From Pseudaquabacterium inlustre (GTDB taxonomy: Bacteria > Pseudomonadota > Gammaproteobacteria > Burkholderiales > Burkholderiaceae_C): a DNA stretch of 64,000 bases. Location: contig NZ_JBBUTH010000008.1 in the NCBI RefSeq assembly GCF_038066595.1, forward strand, positions 310,001 to 374,000, in the 5' to 3' direction. Positions within the stretch are counted from its first letter, which is position 1, and each line of letters starts with the position of its first letter. A program made the translations under genes and the position numbers. Shown one piece after another: positions 1 to 10,931 of the stretch. The notes below the pieces were generated by a model, which did not search any database, was not told the DNA's origin, and saw only the letters and a program-made list of their open reading frames with translations.

Positions 1-3272
<3,272 letters not shown>

Positions 3273-3394
3273 GCACGGGGGAGATGGCGTCCGCGTCATT
3301 CTGAGACAGCGCCAAGGCACTGCCGGGCCGCACAAACCCGACGCTTGAGCGCGGTCCCGCCGCCTTCAGGGGCTTTCGGGCCCCAGGGGCCGGT

Positions 3395-4180
3395 TCACGC
3401 GCCCGGTGCGGCCGGCGCGCTGCCCACGGCCTGGGCCAGGGCCACGTACTCGGCCACCGGCACTTCCTCGGCACGGCGCTGCAGGTCGAAGCTGCCGGCG
3501 AAGCCCTGCTCGGCGAGCCAGCGGCCCAGGCTGTGGCGCAGCAGCTTGCGGCGCTGCGAGAAGGCCGCGGTGACCAGCGCGCCCAGCCTGGCGGGGTCGA
3601 GCGCCGGCGGCGTGGCCAGCGGCCGCATGCGCACGATGGCCGAGTCCACCCGCGGCGGCGGGTCGAAGGCCTCGGGCGGCACGTCCAGCGTGGCCTCGAT
3701 GGCATAGCGCCACTGCAGCATCACCGACAGGCGGCCGTAGTCCTTGCCGCCCGGGCCCGCGGCCATGCGGTCGACGACTTCCTTCTGCAGCATGAAGTGC
3801 TGGTCGCGCACGCGGTCAGCCACCTCCAGCAGATGGAACAGGATGGGCGTGGAGATGTTGTACGGCAGGTTGCCCACCACGCGAAGCGGCTTGCCGGCGG
3901 CATCGGCCAGCGCGGCGAAGTCGACCTTCAGCACATCGGACTCGATGACCGTGACACCCTCGCGCTTGCGCCAGCGCGCGGCCAGGTCGCGGTCGAGCTC
4001 GATGACGGTGAGCGCGCCGCAGCGCTCCAGCAGCGGCTGGGTCAGTGCGCCCAGGCCAGGGCCGATCTCGACCAGCGGCTCGCCCGGCCGCGGATCGATC
4101 TGGCGCACGATGGCGTCGATGAGGGCCGTGTCGACCAGGAAGTGCTGGCCGAAGCGCTTGCGCGCAACGTGACCGCTCAC
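3395..4180 (-). CDS. rsmA: 16S rRNA dimethyladenosine transferase RsmA (KsgA)
   Basis: S-adenosylmethionine-dependent enzyme that dimethylates the two adjacent adenines in the 3'-terminal helix of 16S rRNA (A1518/A1519 in E. coli numbering) late in 30S assembly. The 261-residue protein has the family N-terminus GHVARKRFGQHFL, the SAM-binding EIGPGLGALT and the catalytic NLPYNIS motif; length is normal. The start is taken as GTG at 4180, which overlaps the surA stop as GTGA and puts the conserved ARKRFGQ at residue 6. It is the last gene of lptD-surA-rsmA. In enterobacteria pdxA sits between surA and rsmA; here it is absent. Confidence 0.96.
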   Translation of the reverse strand: MSGHVARKRFGQHFLVDTALIDAIVRQIDPRPGEPLVEIGPGLGALTQPLLERCGALTVIELDRDLAARWRKREGVTVIESDVLKVDFAALADAAGKPLRVVGNLPYNISTPILFHLLEVADRVRDQHFMLQKEVVDRMAAGPGGKDYGRLSVMLQWRYAIEATLDVPPEAFDPPPRVDSAIVRMRPLATPPALDPARLGALVTAAFSQRRKLLRHSLGRWLAEQGFAGSFDLQRRAEEVPVAEYVALAQAVGSAPAAPGA

Positions 4181-5613
4181 AGCGGCGGCTCGCGCATCTC
4201 GATGTAGGCGCGCAGCCGCAGCTCCTTCACCCAGTCGGTGTAGGCCTGCTCGAACTTGGCCTCGCGCAACTGGTTGCGGGCCTGCTCGCGCACCTCCTTG
4301 GGCTCGAGCGAAACGTTGCGGCGCTCGTCCACGCGCAGCAGGTGCACGCCGAAGCGCGAGACCACCGGGGCCGACAGCGCGCCGGGGGCCAGCTTGTTCA
4401 TCGCGTCCTCGAACTCGGGCACGAACTGTCCGGGCGCAGCCCAGCCCAGGTCGCCGCCGTTGGGCGCGCTGCCGTCTTCCGACACCTCGCGCGCCACGTC
4501 CTCGAACTTGCGGGCGCCGCTCTCGATCTGGCGGCGCAGCTCTTCCATGCGGCGCAGCACGGCCGGCTGCTGCGTGGCATCGCCCACGCGCAGCAGGATG
4601 TGGCGGGCGTGGGTCTGCGTCACCTGGTAGAAGTCGGGCTGCTGGCGGTCGACCACCTTCAGCACGTGGAAGCCCGCGGCGCTGCGCACCGGCTGCGGCG
4701 TGACCTTGCCGATCTCGAGCTCCTTGACGGCCTCGATGAACAGGTCGGGCAGGCGTGCCGCCGGGCGCAGGCCCAGTTCGCCGCCGGTCTCGCGGTTGTT
4801 GTCCTCGCTGAGCTCGCGCGCCACCTGGGCGAAGGACTCGCCGCGCTGCACGCGCTCGAGCGCGGCCTTGGCGATGGCCTGCTTGCTGGCCACCACCGAC
4901 TCGCTGGCGCCCTCGGGCAGCTTCACCAGGATCTGCGCCAGGTTCAGCTGCACCTCGCCGGCCAGGCGGGCGCGCTGCTCGTCGAGCAGCTTGTCGATGT
5001 CGCCGTCGGTGATGCGGATGCGGTTGAGCACCTCGCGTTCGCGCACGCGCTCGACCAGCAACTGGTCGCGCAGGTTGTTGCGAAAGCGCGCCCAGTCCAT
5101 GCCTTCGGCCTTCAGCCGCTCGCGCAGCTGGGGCACGGTGATCTGGTTCTGCGCGGCCACGTTGGTCACGGCGCGATCGAGCTCGGCATCGTCGACCTTG
5201 GAGCCCGAGTCGCGGGCGTAGGTGATCTGCACGCGCTCGTCGATCAGCGCCTCGACGGCCTGCTGGCGCAGCGACTCCTCGGACGGCAGCTGGCCGCCCT
5301 GGCGGCGCAACTCGGCCTGGGCGCGGTCCAGGCGCAACCCCACCTCGACCGAGGTGACCAGCTCGGTGTTGACCACCGCGACGATGAAGTCGCCGTTGCG
5401 GCTGTTGCGCTCGGCGCTCCCCAGCTTCACGGCGGCGCGCGGCGCGGTGGCCGCCGCGGCGGCCTGGGCCATCGCAGTGGGCGCGGCCAGGCAGCCCGCC
5501 AGCGCCAGGGCGCACAGAAGCGCCCCGCCGGAGCCGGCGCGACGCTGGACGCGCGCCGCGGCACGGCGGACGGTGGGGCCAGCGCGAAGGCCGGTGCAGG
5601 GGATGTGGGTCAT
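4177..5613 (-). CDS. surA: Periplasmic chaperone / peptidyl-prolyl isomerase SurA
   Basis: Periplasmic chaperone that escorts unfolded outer-membrane proteins, including LptD, to the BAM complex. The 478-residue protein has a long N-terminal signal region ending near AMAQA, a SurA N-terminal domain (starting near VAVVNTELVTSVEV) and two parvulin-type rotamase domains: the first around ILVKLPEGAS to GFHVLKVVD, the second around THARHILLRVGD to FGVHLLRVDE. An LAGC in the signal region resembles a lipobox, but the AMA-QA cleavage fits a soluble chaperone better. The ATG at 5613 overlaps the lptD stop (ATGA), which supports this start despite the long leader. Its overlap with lptD matches their functional link. 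Confidence 0.95.
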   Translation of the reverse strand: MTHIPCTGLRAGPTVRRAAARVQRRAGSGGALLCALALAGCLAAPTAMAQAAAAATAPRAAVKLGSAERNSRNGDFIVAVVNTELVTSVEVGLRLDRAQAELRRQGGQLPSEESLRQQAVEALIDERVQITYARDSGSKVDDAELDRAVTNVAAQNQITVPQLRERLKAEGMDWARFRNNLRDQLLVERVREREVLNRIRITDGDIDKLLDEQRARLAGEVQLNLAQILVKLPEGASESVVASKQAIAKAALERVQRGESFAQVARELSEDNNRETGGELGLRPAARLPDLFIEAVKELEIGKVTPQPVRSAAGFHVLKVVDRQQPDFYQVTQTHARHILLRVGDATQQPAVLRRMEELRRQIESGARKFEDVAREVSEDGSAPNGGDLGWAAPGQFVPEFEDAMNKLAPGALSAPVVSRFGVHLLRVDERRNVSLEPKEVREQARNQLREAKFEQAYTDWVKELRLRAYIEMREPPL

Positions 5614-8111
5614 GGATCGAAGCGGGAGAACGGCTGGCCCGGCGTATCACGCAGCAGCCGGTAACCGGGGATATTGTCCTTCAACACCTGCAGCGGGTTT
5701 GCCCCGATGCGCGACAGGCCCGAGAGCTCGAGCTGCACCGAGATCTGCGTGTGCGCCTCGGCCCGGCCGGTGGACAGGCGGGTGAAGACCAGGCGGCCGA
5801 TCCAGCAGGCGCTGTCGTACTCGACGCCGACGATGGAGTCGGTCAGCCGGCTGTCCTTCATGCTGTAGTTCAGCCGGCCCACGCCATAGACGGTGCCGCC
5901 GCAGCCGCCCGAGGCGCCCACCGGCCGGCTGGTGCCGCGGTAGATCGGCCACTGCCAGCCCAACTCGGCCTGCTCGGACAGGCCGCGCGCCAGGCGGTAG
6001 CCCATGCTCACCGTGTGGAACGGCGCCGGCGTGTAGCGCGCGCCCAGGATCGAGCGCACGACGCGCGAGCTGTCGGGGTTGTACTGCAGCGCCGCGTCCA
6101 GCCGCCAGGGGTTGAACACCGGCGTCGAGGCGTCGAACAGCACGTCGGAGAAACGCTGCGACTGCGGCTCGCCCGAGACCACCACGCGCTGCTCGCGCAG
6201 GCGGATGCGCTGGGCCATGCCCAGGCGCAGCAGCTCGCCCCCGGTGGCCGCGTCGACCATGCGGCTGGTGACGCCGGCGGTGACCTGGTGCGCGTCCTGC
6301 ACGCGGTCGATGCCCGAGAAGGCGTTCTCGGCATAGATCGACACGGTGTTGAAGTCGCGCTCGGCGGTGTCGAACAGCGGCAGCTGAGACTGGTCGCGGT
6401 AGGGCGTGCGCACGTACAGCAGGCGCGGCTCCAGCGTCTGGCGCAGCGCGCGGCCGAACCAGCGGCTGTCGCGCTCGAACACCATGCCGGCGTCCAGGCT
6501 GGTGGTGGGGATCACGCGGGTGTGGCGGCGCAGCGCGGCGTCGGCCTGGTCGATGCGGTAGCTCGCGGCATTGAGCGACAGCTTGGGCGTCAGCCACCAG
6601 CCGGCGTTGCCGAAGGGCCGCGACAGGCTGCCCAGCGCATGCCAGCGCCAGCCGGTGGGCAACGTGGCCGAGGCGCTGCCGTCGGGCCGGTCGAAGTGGT
6701 TGAGCTCGGTCTCCAGCGCCGCGCGCAGGCCCAGCGGCAGCAGCGGCGCCGCGCGCAGCCCCAGTTGCGGACTGCGGCGGTAGGGCGCCACGATCAAGTC
6801 GTCGCCGCTGCCGGTCTGCAGCACCTGCCAGTGCTGCACGCGCGCATAGGCGGTCACCGCGCCCCAGGGCGTGGCCAGGTCCTGCTCGGCACGCGCATCG
6901 CGCGGCAGCAGCCGCGGCGAGGTGGTGGGCACGGTCTGGCTGAAGTCCTTCCAGTAGGCGTCGTCCGATACCTGGTAGGCCTTCAGGCTGTAGCGCAGGC
7001 CGCTCCCGCCCAGGCCGGCCAGCACCGGCACCTGGCCCTGCTGATCGAGCTGCAGCGCATGGCGCGAGGTGCCGGTGTCGCGGTCGTAGGGCAGCAGGTG
7101 CAGCTTGAGCTGGCCGCTGTGCGCCGGCTCGAGGTAGCGGAACTCGCTGCCCAGCGCCAGGCCGCGGCGCGTCAGCACGGTGGGCGTCAGCGTGGCGTCG
7201 CGGTTGGGGGCGATGTTCCAGTAGTAAGGCACCGACACCGTGGTGCCGTTGCGGCTGTCCAGCGGCACGATGGTGGGCGGTAGCCAGCCGCTCTTGCGCG
7301 CATCGCTGAGCGGGAAGCTCACCTTGGGCAGCGCCAGCAGCGGCAGGCCCAGGAACTCGAGCACCGCGCCCTCGGCCACGCCCTCGTTGGCCGCCAGGTC
7401 CAGGCGCACGCGGTCGGTGCGCAGCAGCCAGTCGGGGCCCTGGCCGTCGTCGCGCGGGCAGCTGGTGTAGACCGCCTTCTGCAGGCGGCTGCGCGCGCTG
7501 TCGAGGAAGTCGATGCGCTCGGCCTTGCCGCCCGAGCCCAGCTCGAACAGCTCGAACTCGGGCTGCTGGAAGAAGCCCTCGAAGCGCTGCACCTGCAGCT
7601 GCAGTTCGCTGCCGCGGTAGCGCACGCCGGGGCGCTGGATCTCGACCCGGCCGCGCGCGGTGGCGGTGTCGCTGGCGCTGTCGTAGCTCAGCCGGTCGGC
7701 GCGGATGGCGGTGCCGGCGCGGCGGAACTCCACCGCCCCCTCGGCCACGGCGTCGATGTCGGGGCGCACGGTCAGCTTGTCGGCCTGCAACAGCACCGGG
7801 CGCTGCTGCGCGGCCTCGCCCTCGGGCGGATCGGTCAGGCGCGGGCTGGATTTCAGCGCGGGCGGGGCGTCGGCGACCGGTGCCGGGGCTGGCACGGAAG
7901 GGGCGCCGGGCGCCGTCTGGGCAGCCACCGGCTGCACCAGCCAGGGCGCCAGGGCGGCGGCCCAGGCCAGCGGCAGCATCACGGGCGCGATGCGGGGGTG
8001 GCGGCGTTGACGGGGGCGGACGGCTGGGGGCACGGGCGGTGGACGCGGGCGCACCCGGGGCACGGGGCGGAAGACAGGGCGGGAAAACGGGCTGACCGGC
8101 GAGGCCGGCAC
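5610..8111 (-). CDS. lptD: LPS-assembly outer-membrane protein LptD
   Basis: Outer-membrane beta-barrel that inserts lipopolysaccharide into the outer leaflet together with the lipoprotein LptE. Up to 833 residues: signal sequence with core LPLAWAAALAPWLVQ, an OstA/LptA-like periplasmic domain (LLQADKLTVRPD onward), then a long barrel rich in alternating residues. Cysteines in YTSCPRDD and in SACWIGR near the end fit the cysteines that pair between the N-terminal domain and barrel in known LptD. The start is uncertain. The longest frame begins with GTG at 8111; further in-frame GTG codons lie at 8063, 8054 and 8033, and an ATG at 7979. The n-region RQRRHPR before the hydrophobic core argues for a start upstream of 7979. 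First gene of lptD-surA-rsmA, divergent from amgK. Confidence 0.93.
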   Translation of the reverse strand: MPASPVSPFSRPVFRPVPRVRPRPPPVPPAVRPRQRRHPRIAPVMLPLAWAAALAPWLVQPVAAQTAPGAPSVPAPAPVADAPPALKSSPRLTDPPEGEAAQQRPVLLQADKLTVRPDIDAVAEGAVEFRRAGTAIRADRLSYDSASDTATARGRVEIQRPGVRYRGSELQLQVQRFEGFFQQPEFELFELGSGGKAERIDFLDSARSRLQKAVYTSCPRDDGQGPDWLLRTDRVRLDLAANEGVAEGAVLEFLGLPLLALPKVSFPLSDARKSGWLPPTIVPLDSRNGTTVSVPYYWNIAPNRDATLTPTVLTRRGLALGSEFRYLEPAHSGQLKLHLLPYDRDTGTSRHALQLDQQGQVPVLAGLGGSGLRYSLKAYQVSDDAYWKDFSQTVPTTSPRLLPRDARAEQDLATPWGAVTAYARVQHWQVLQTGSGDDLIVAPYRRSPQLGLRAAPLLPLGLRAALETELNHFDRPDGSASATLPTGWRWHALGSLSRPFGNAGWWLTPKLSLNAASYRIDQADAALRRHTRVIPTTSLDAGMVFERDSRWFGRALRQTLEPRLLYVRTPYRDQSQLPLFDTAERDFNTVSIYAENAFSGIDRVQDAHQVTAGVTSRMVDAATGGELLRLGMAQRIRLREQRVVVSGEPQSQRFSDVLFDASTPVFNPWRLDAALQYNPDSSRVVRSILGARYTPAPFHTVSMGYRLARGLSEQAELGWQWPIYRGTSRPVGASGGCGGTVYGVGRLNYSMKDSRLTDSIVGVEYDSACWIGRLVFTRLSTGRAEAHTQISVQLELSGLSRIGANPLQVLKDNIPGYRLLRDTPGQPFSRFDP

Positions 8112-8185
8112 CCGGCCCGGCAGGGTGGGCTTCGTAGAATCGGCGGATTATCCATGAGGGTGTCTGCCGCACCCTGCCCGCCACG

Positions 8186-9277
8186 ATGAGTTCCGCCGCT
8201 GCGCCCGCCGCCACCTCCGCGATCCCCTGGACCGACACCGCGCGCGAGGCCGCCTTCTGGCGCTGGTTCACGCCGCTGGCCGCGCGCGAGGGCCTGGATG
8301 CCGCCACGCTGGCGCCGGCCTCGGCCGATGCCAGCTTCCGCCGCTACCTGCGCGTGCAGGGCGCCGGCGGCCGCAGCTGCATCGTGATGGACGCGCCGCC
8401 GCCCCAGGAGGACGTGCGCCCCTTCGTCGACATCGCCGGGCGCATCCAGCGTGCCGGCCTGCACGGCCCGGTGGTGCTGGACGCCGATGCCACGCACGGC
8501 TTCCTGCTGCTGACCGACCTGGGCAGCGAGCTGTACCTGCGCGCGGTGCAGACCGCCGACGGCAAGGGCCCCAGCGAGCGCGCCGAGCCGCTGATGCGCG
8601 ACGCCATCGCCGCGCTGCTGCAGTGGCAGCAGAAGGTGGACGCCACCGGCCTGCCCGAGTACGACGACGCGCTGCTGCGCCGCGAGCTGGCGCTGTTTCC
8701 CGACTGGTGCGTGGCCCGGGAATTCGGCATCACCTGGACGCCGCAGCAACAGGCCACCTGGGACACGCTGTGCGACCGCCTGGTGGCCAGCGCGCTGGCC
8801 CAGCCGCAGGTGGCCGTGCACCGCGACTGGATGCCGCGCAACCTGATGGTGAGCACGCCCAACCCCGGCATCCTGGACTTCCAGGACGCCGTGCGCGGGC
8901 CGGTCACCTACGACATCGCCTCGCTGCTGCGCGACGCCTTCGTCAGCTGGGAAGAAGAGCGCGAGATCGACTGGGCCGTGCGCTGGTGGCAGGGCGCCCG
9001 CGGCGCCGGCCTGCTGGGCGAGACCGCGCTGGCCGAAGACTTCGGCGAATGCTGGCGCGCCATCGAGTGGATGGGCCTGCAGCGCCACCTGAAGGTGCTG
9101 GGCATCTTCTGCCGCCTGAAGCACCGCGACGGCAAGCCGGCCTACAGCGCCGACCTGCCGCGCTTCTTCGCCTATGCCACCAAGGTGGCCGTGCGCTACC
9201 GCGAGCTGGCGCCGCTGGTGCGGCTGATCGAGCCGATGAGCGGACCGCTGACGACCACGGGCTTCTCGCTGCGCTGA
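8186..9277 (+). CDS. amgK: Anomeric N-acetylmuramate/N-acetylglucosamine kinase AmgK
   Basis: Cytoplasmic APH-fold kinase. In Pseudomonas, AmgK phosphorylates MurNAc/GlcNAc at the anomeric position, and MurU then makes UDP-MurNAc, a fosfomycin-bypassing cell-wall recycling route. The 363-residue protein has DASFRRYLRV near residue 48, the catalytic loop HRDWMPRNLM (Asp214) and the metal-binding ILDFQDAVRG (Asp231). A TAGAAT -10-like hexamer lies at 8135-8140; I see no matching -35. Divergence from lptD is the usual context, but the expected partner murU is not next to it: the next gene is a convergent LysR regulator. A member with another sugar or aminoglycoside substrate is less likely. Confidence 0.87.
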   Translation: MSSAAAPAATSAIPWTDTAREAAFWRWFTPLAAREGLDAATLAPASADASFRRYLRVQGAGGRSCIVMDAPPPQEDVRPFVDIAGRIQRAGLHGPVVLDADATHGFLLLTDLGSELYLRAVQTADGKGPSERAEPLMRDAIAALLQWQQKVDATGLPEYDDALLRRELALFPDWCVAREFGITWTPQQQATWDTLCDRLVASALAQPQVAVHRDWMPRNLMVSTPNPGILDFQDAVRGPVTYDIASLLRDAFVSWEEEREIDWAVRWWQGARGAGLLGETALAEDFGECWRAIEWMGLQRHLKVLGIFCRLKHRDGKPAYSADLPRFFAYATKVAVRYRELAPLVRLIEPMSGPLTTTGFSLR

Positions 9278-9298
9278 CCGGTGGTTGGCGCGGCGGGG

Positions 9299-10267
9299 CT
9301 AGCAGCCGCCCGTCTCGCACCCCGCCGCCGCGAGCCACGGATCGCGGTCCTCGCCGCCGAAGGCCTGCAGCAGGAAGTCGAGGAACACCCGCGTGCGCGC
9401 CGGCAGGTGCTTGCGCGAGGGCAGCGCGGCCCAGATCGTCAGCGAGAACAGGCGCCAGGCGGGCAGCACGCGTTCCAGCGCGCCTTCGAGCAGCGCGTCC
9501 TCGATGACGAACGACGGCAGACCGGCCACGCCCAGGCCGTGCAGCGCGCCGGCGTACATGGTGTCGGTGTGGTGCGTGGTCAGCAGCGGGCGGCGCGGCA
9601 CCACGGTGATGGTTTCGAGCCCGCCGCCGGCACCCGCATCACCGGGCCGCTGGCGCTGGAAGGCGATGCCCTGCTGCAGTTCGCTGATCGGCGGCAGCAG
9701 CGTGTCGTGCCGGGCCAGGCCGGTGGGGTGATCGGGCCGGCCGTGCCGGGCCAGGTACTCCGGTGCGGCGCACAGGATGACCTCGGTGCGCGCCAGGCGC
9801 CGGGCCACGAAGTCGCCCTGCAGCGGCAGGCGCGTGGCCAGCAGCGTGAGGTCGAAGCCTTCGTCCACCGTTTCCACCGGGCCGGGCGAGTGCAGCTCCA
9901 CCGTCACCTGCGGATGGCGGGCATGGAAGGCCGGCAGCAGCTTGGCCAGCTGGTGCACGGCCAGCGCCGGCGGCAGCAGCACGCGCAGGTGGCCGCGCGG
10001 CTCGCGCGTGTCGCGGCCGGCGGCGGCGGCGGCCTCGTCCACGTCGGCCAGGATCTGGCGCGCGCGCTCCAGGTACTCGGTGCCCACGTCGGTGAGGGTC
10101 AGGCGGCGGGTGGTGCGCTGCATCAGCCGGGCGCCCAGTTGCTCCTCCAACTCGGCCACCAGGCGCGTGACCACCGGCGGCGTCAGGTCCAGGGCCCGCG
10201 CCGCGGCCGCGAAACCGCCCTCATCGGCCACCCGCACGAACACGCGCATCGCACGCAGCTGATCCAT
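9299..10267 (-). CDS. LysR-family transcriptional regulator
   Basis: DNA-binding regulator of 322 residues. The N-terminal winged helix-turn-helix spans about residues 1-60 (MDQLRAMRVFVRVADEGGF, then AARALDLTPPVVTRLVAELE), with the LysR linker helix to about 90 and a periplasmic-binding-protein-like effector domain from about 92. The sequence resembles the CrgA/AaeR-like branch in which helix 1 begins MDQLRAM. It is transcribed away from the small secreted-protein gene at 10506; a 19-base inverted repeat with a T-N11-A core lies between them. Its target and inducer cannot be told from the sequence. It ends 21 bases from the convergent amgK. Confidence 0.9.
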   Translation of the reverse strand: MDQLRAMRVFVRVADEGGFAAAARALDLTPPVVTRLVAELEEQLGARLMQRTTRRLTLTDVGTEYLERARQILADVDEAAAAAGRDTREPRGHLRVLLPPALAVHQLAKLLPAFHARHPQVTVELHSPGPVETVDEGFDLTLLATRLPLQGDFVARRLARTEVILCAAPEYLARHGRPDHPTGLARHDTLLPPISELQQGIAFQRQRPGDAGAGGGLETITVVPRRPLLTTHHTDTMYAGALHGLGVAGLPSFVIEDALLEGALERVLPAWRLFSLTIWAALPSRKHLPARTRVFLDFLLQAFGGEDRDPWLAAAGCETGGC

Positions 10268-10356
10268 CGCCTTGCCTCTTGTTGGCCCACATTGCAGCCA
10301 GATGACGGCCGCATTACATCTGTGTTTTAGTTCAAACGAATTTTCAAGACCTAGAT

Positions 10357-10375
10357 CATTCCATCAATTGGAATG
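10357..10375. promoter_or_regulatory. Inverted repeat, candidate LysR-type operator
   Basis: Seven-base perfect arms (CATTCCA and TGGAATG) around a five-base spacer, containing a T-N11-A core (T10360, A10372). It lies in the AT-rich divergent region, 90 bases from the LysR start and 131 bases from the secreted-protein start. Position and symmetry fit an autoregulatory LysR site; binding is inferred. Confidence 0.6.
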
Positions 10376-10505
10376 GTGCATTCGCCCGCTGCGGCTGTTT
10401 GAGTTTCGGGTAATTACCTAGAGTCACGGTCATCGACGCACCAGAGCCACCCGATCACGAGGCCGGCCCGTTGCATTTGCCACCCTGCTGACTCAGGAGC
10501 CCATC

Positions 10506-10895
10506 ATGACCGTTCGTTCCACCCTGCTCACCGTCGCCACCGCCGCCGTCGCCCTGCTCGGCGCCGCCACCTGCCAGGCCGCCCCGGCCGGCGAGTGGTA
10601 CCCCGCTGGCGAAGGTGAAGTCATCCAGCGCACCCAGCCGGTGCGCAGCACGCTGACCCGCGCCCAGGTGACCGCCCAGGTCGAGGCCGCGCAGCGCGCC
10701 CACACCCTGGCCGCCGCCGGCGAGCTGAGCACCGTGCCCGCCGCCGCCCCGGCCCCGACCGCCCTGGCCCGCGCCGAAGTCAAGCGCAGCACCGTGGCCG
10801 CCGCCCGTGCCGGCCAGCTGGCCAGCGCCGGCGAAGGCCTGGCCGAAGCCCACGCCGTGGCGCCGCGCGCCAAGGCCGCTGCGGCCGGTCAGTGA
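10506..10895 (+). CDS. Small secreted DUF4148-like protein
   Basis: Periplasmic protein of 129 residues with no known activity. A signal peptide (cleavage near TCQA-AP) is followed by a short Ala-rich mature region with the LTRAQVTAQVEAA pattern of DUF4148-type proteins, which are abundant in Burkholderiales. A weaker second copy of the pattern (RSTVAAARAGQL) follows. A good Shine-Dalgarno AGGAG precedes the ATG by seven bases. It is divergent from a LysR gene and so may be its target. A strong hairpin follows the stop codon. Many paralogues of this type accumulate under stress; no role is claimed here. Confidence 0.75.
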   Translation: MTVRSTLLTVATAAVALLGAATCQAAPAGEWYPAGEGEVIQRTQPVRSTLTRAQVTAQVEAAQRAHTLAAAGELSTVPAAAPAPTALARAEVKRSTVAAARAGQLASAGEGLAEAHAVAPRAKAAAAGQ

Positions 10896-10899
10896 GCCG

Positions 10900-10931
10900 A
10901 TGCCCTGGAGGCCCTGCGGGCCTCAGGGCAT
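10900..10931. terminator. Hairpin between convergent genes, likely bidirectional terminator
   Basis: Near-perfect stem (ATGCCCTG-G-AGGCCC pairing with GGGCCTCAGGGCAT; one bulged G) with a three-base loop. It starts five bases after the secreted-protein stop and contains the stop codon of the opposing peptidase gene. No clear U-tract is present, so termination may be weak or Rho-assisted. Confidence 0.5.

Noticed and set aside
3369..3391. Hairpin after rsmA (GGGGC/GCCCC and GGCCCC-A-GGGGCC) as a terminator
   Set aside because: Overlapping alternative stems in plain GC-rich DNA and no T-run; support is too weak to list as a feature.
5480..5530. LAGC in the SurA signal region as a lipobox
   Set aside because: SurA is a soluble periplasmic chaperone and a normal cleavage site (AMA-QA) lies downstream; the lipobox resemblance is chance.
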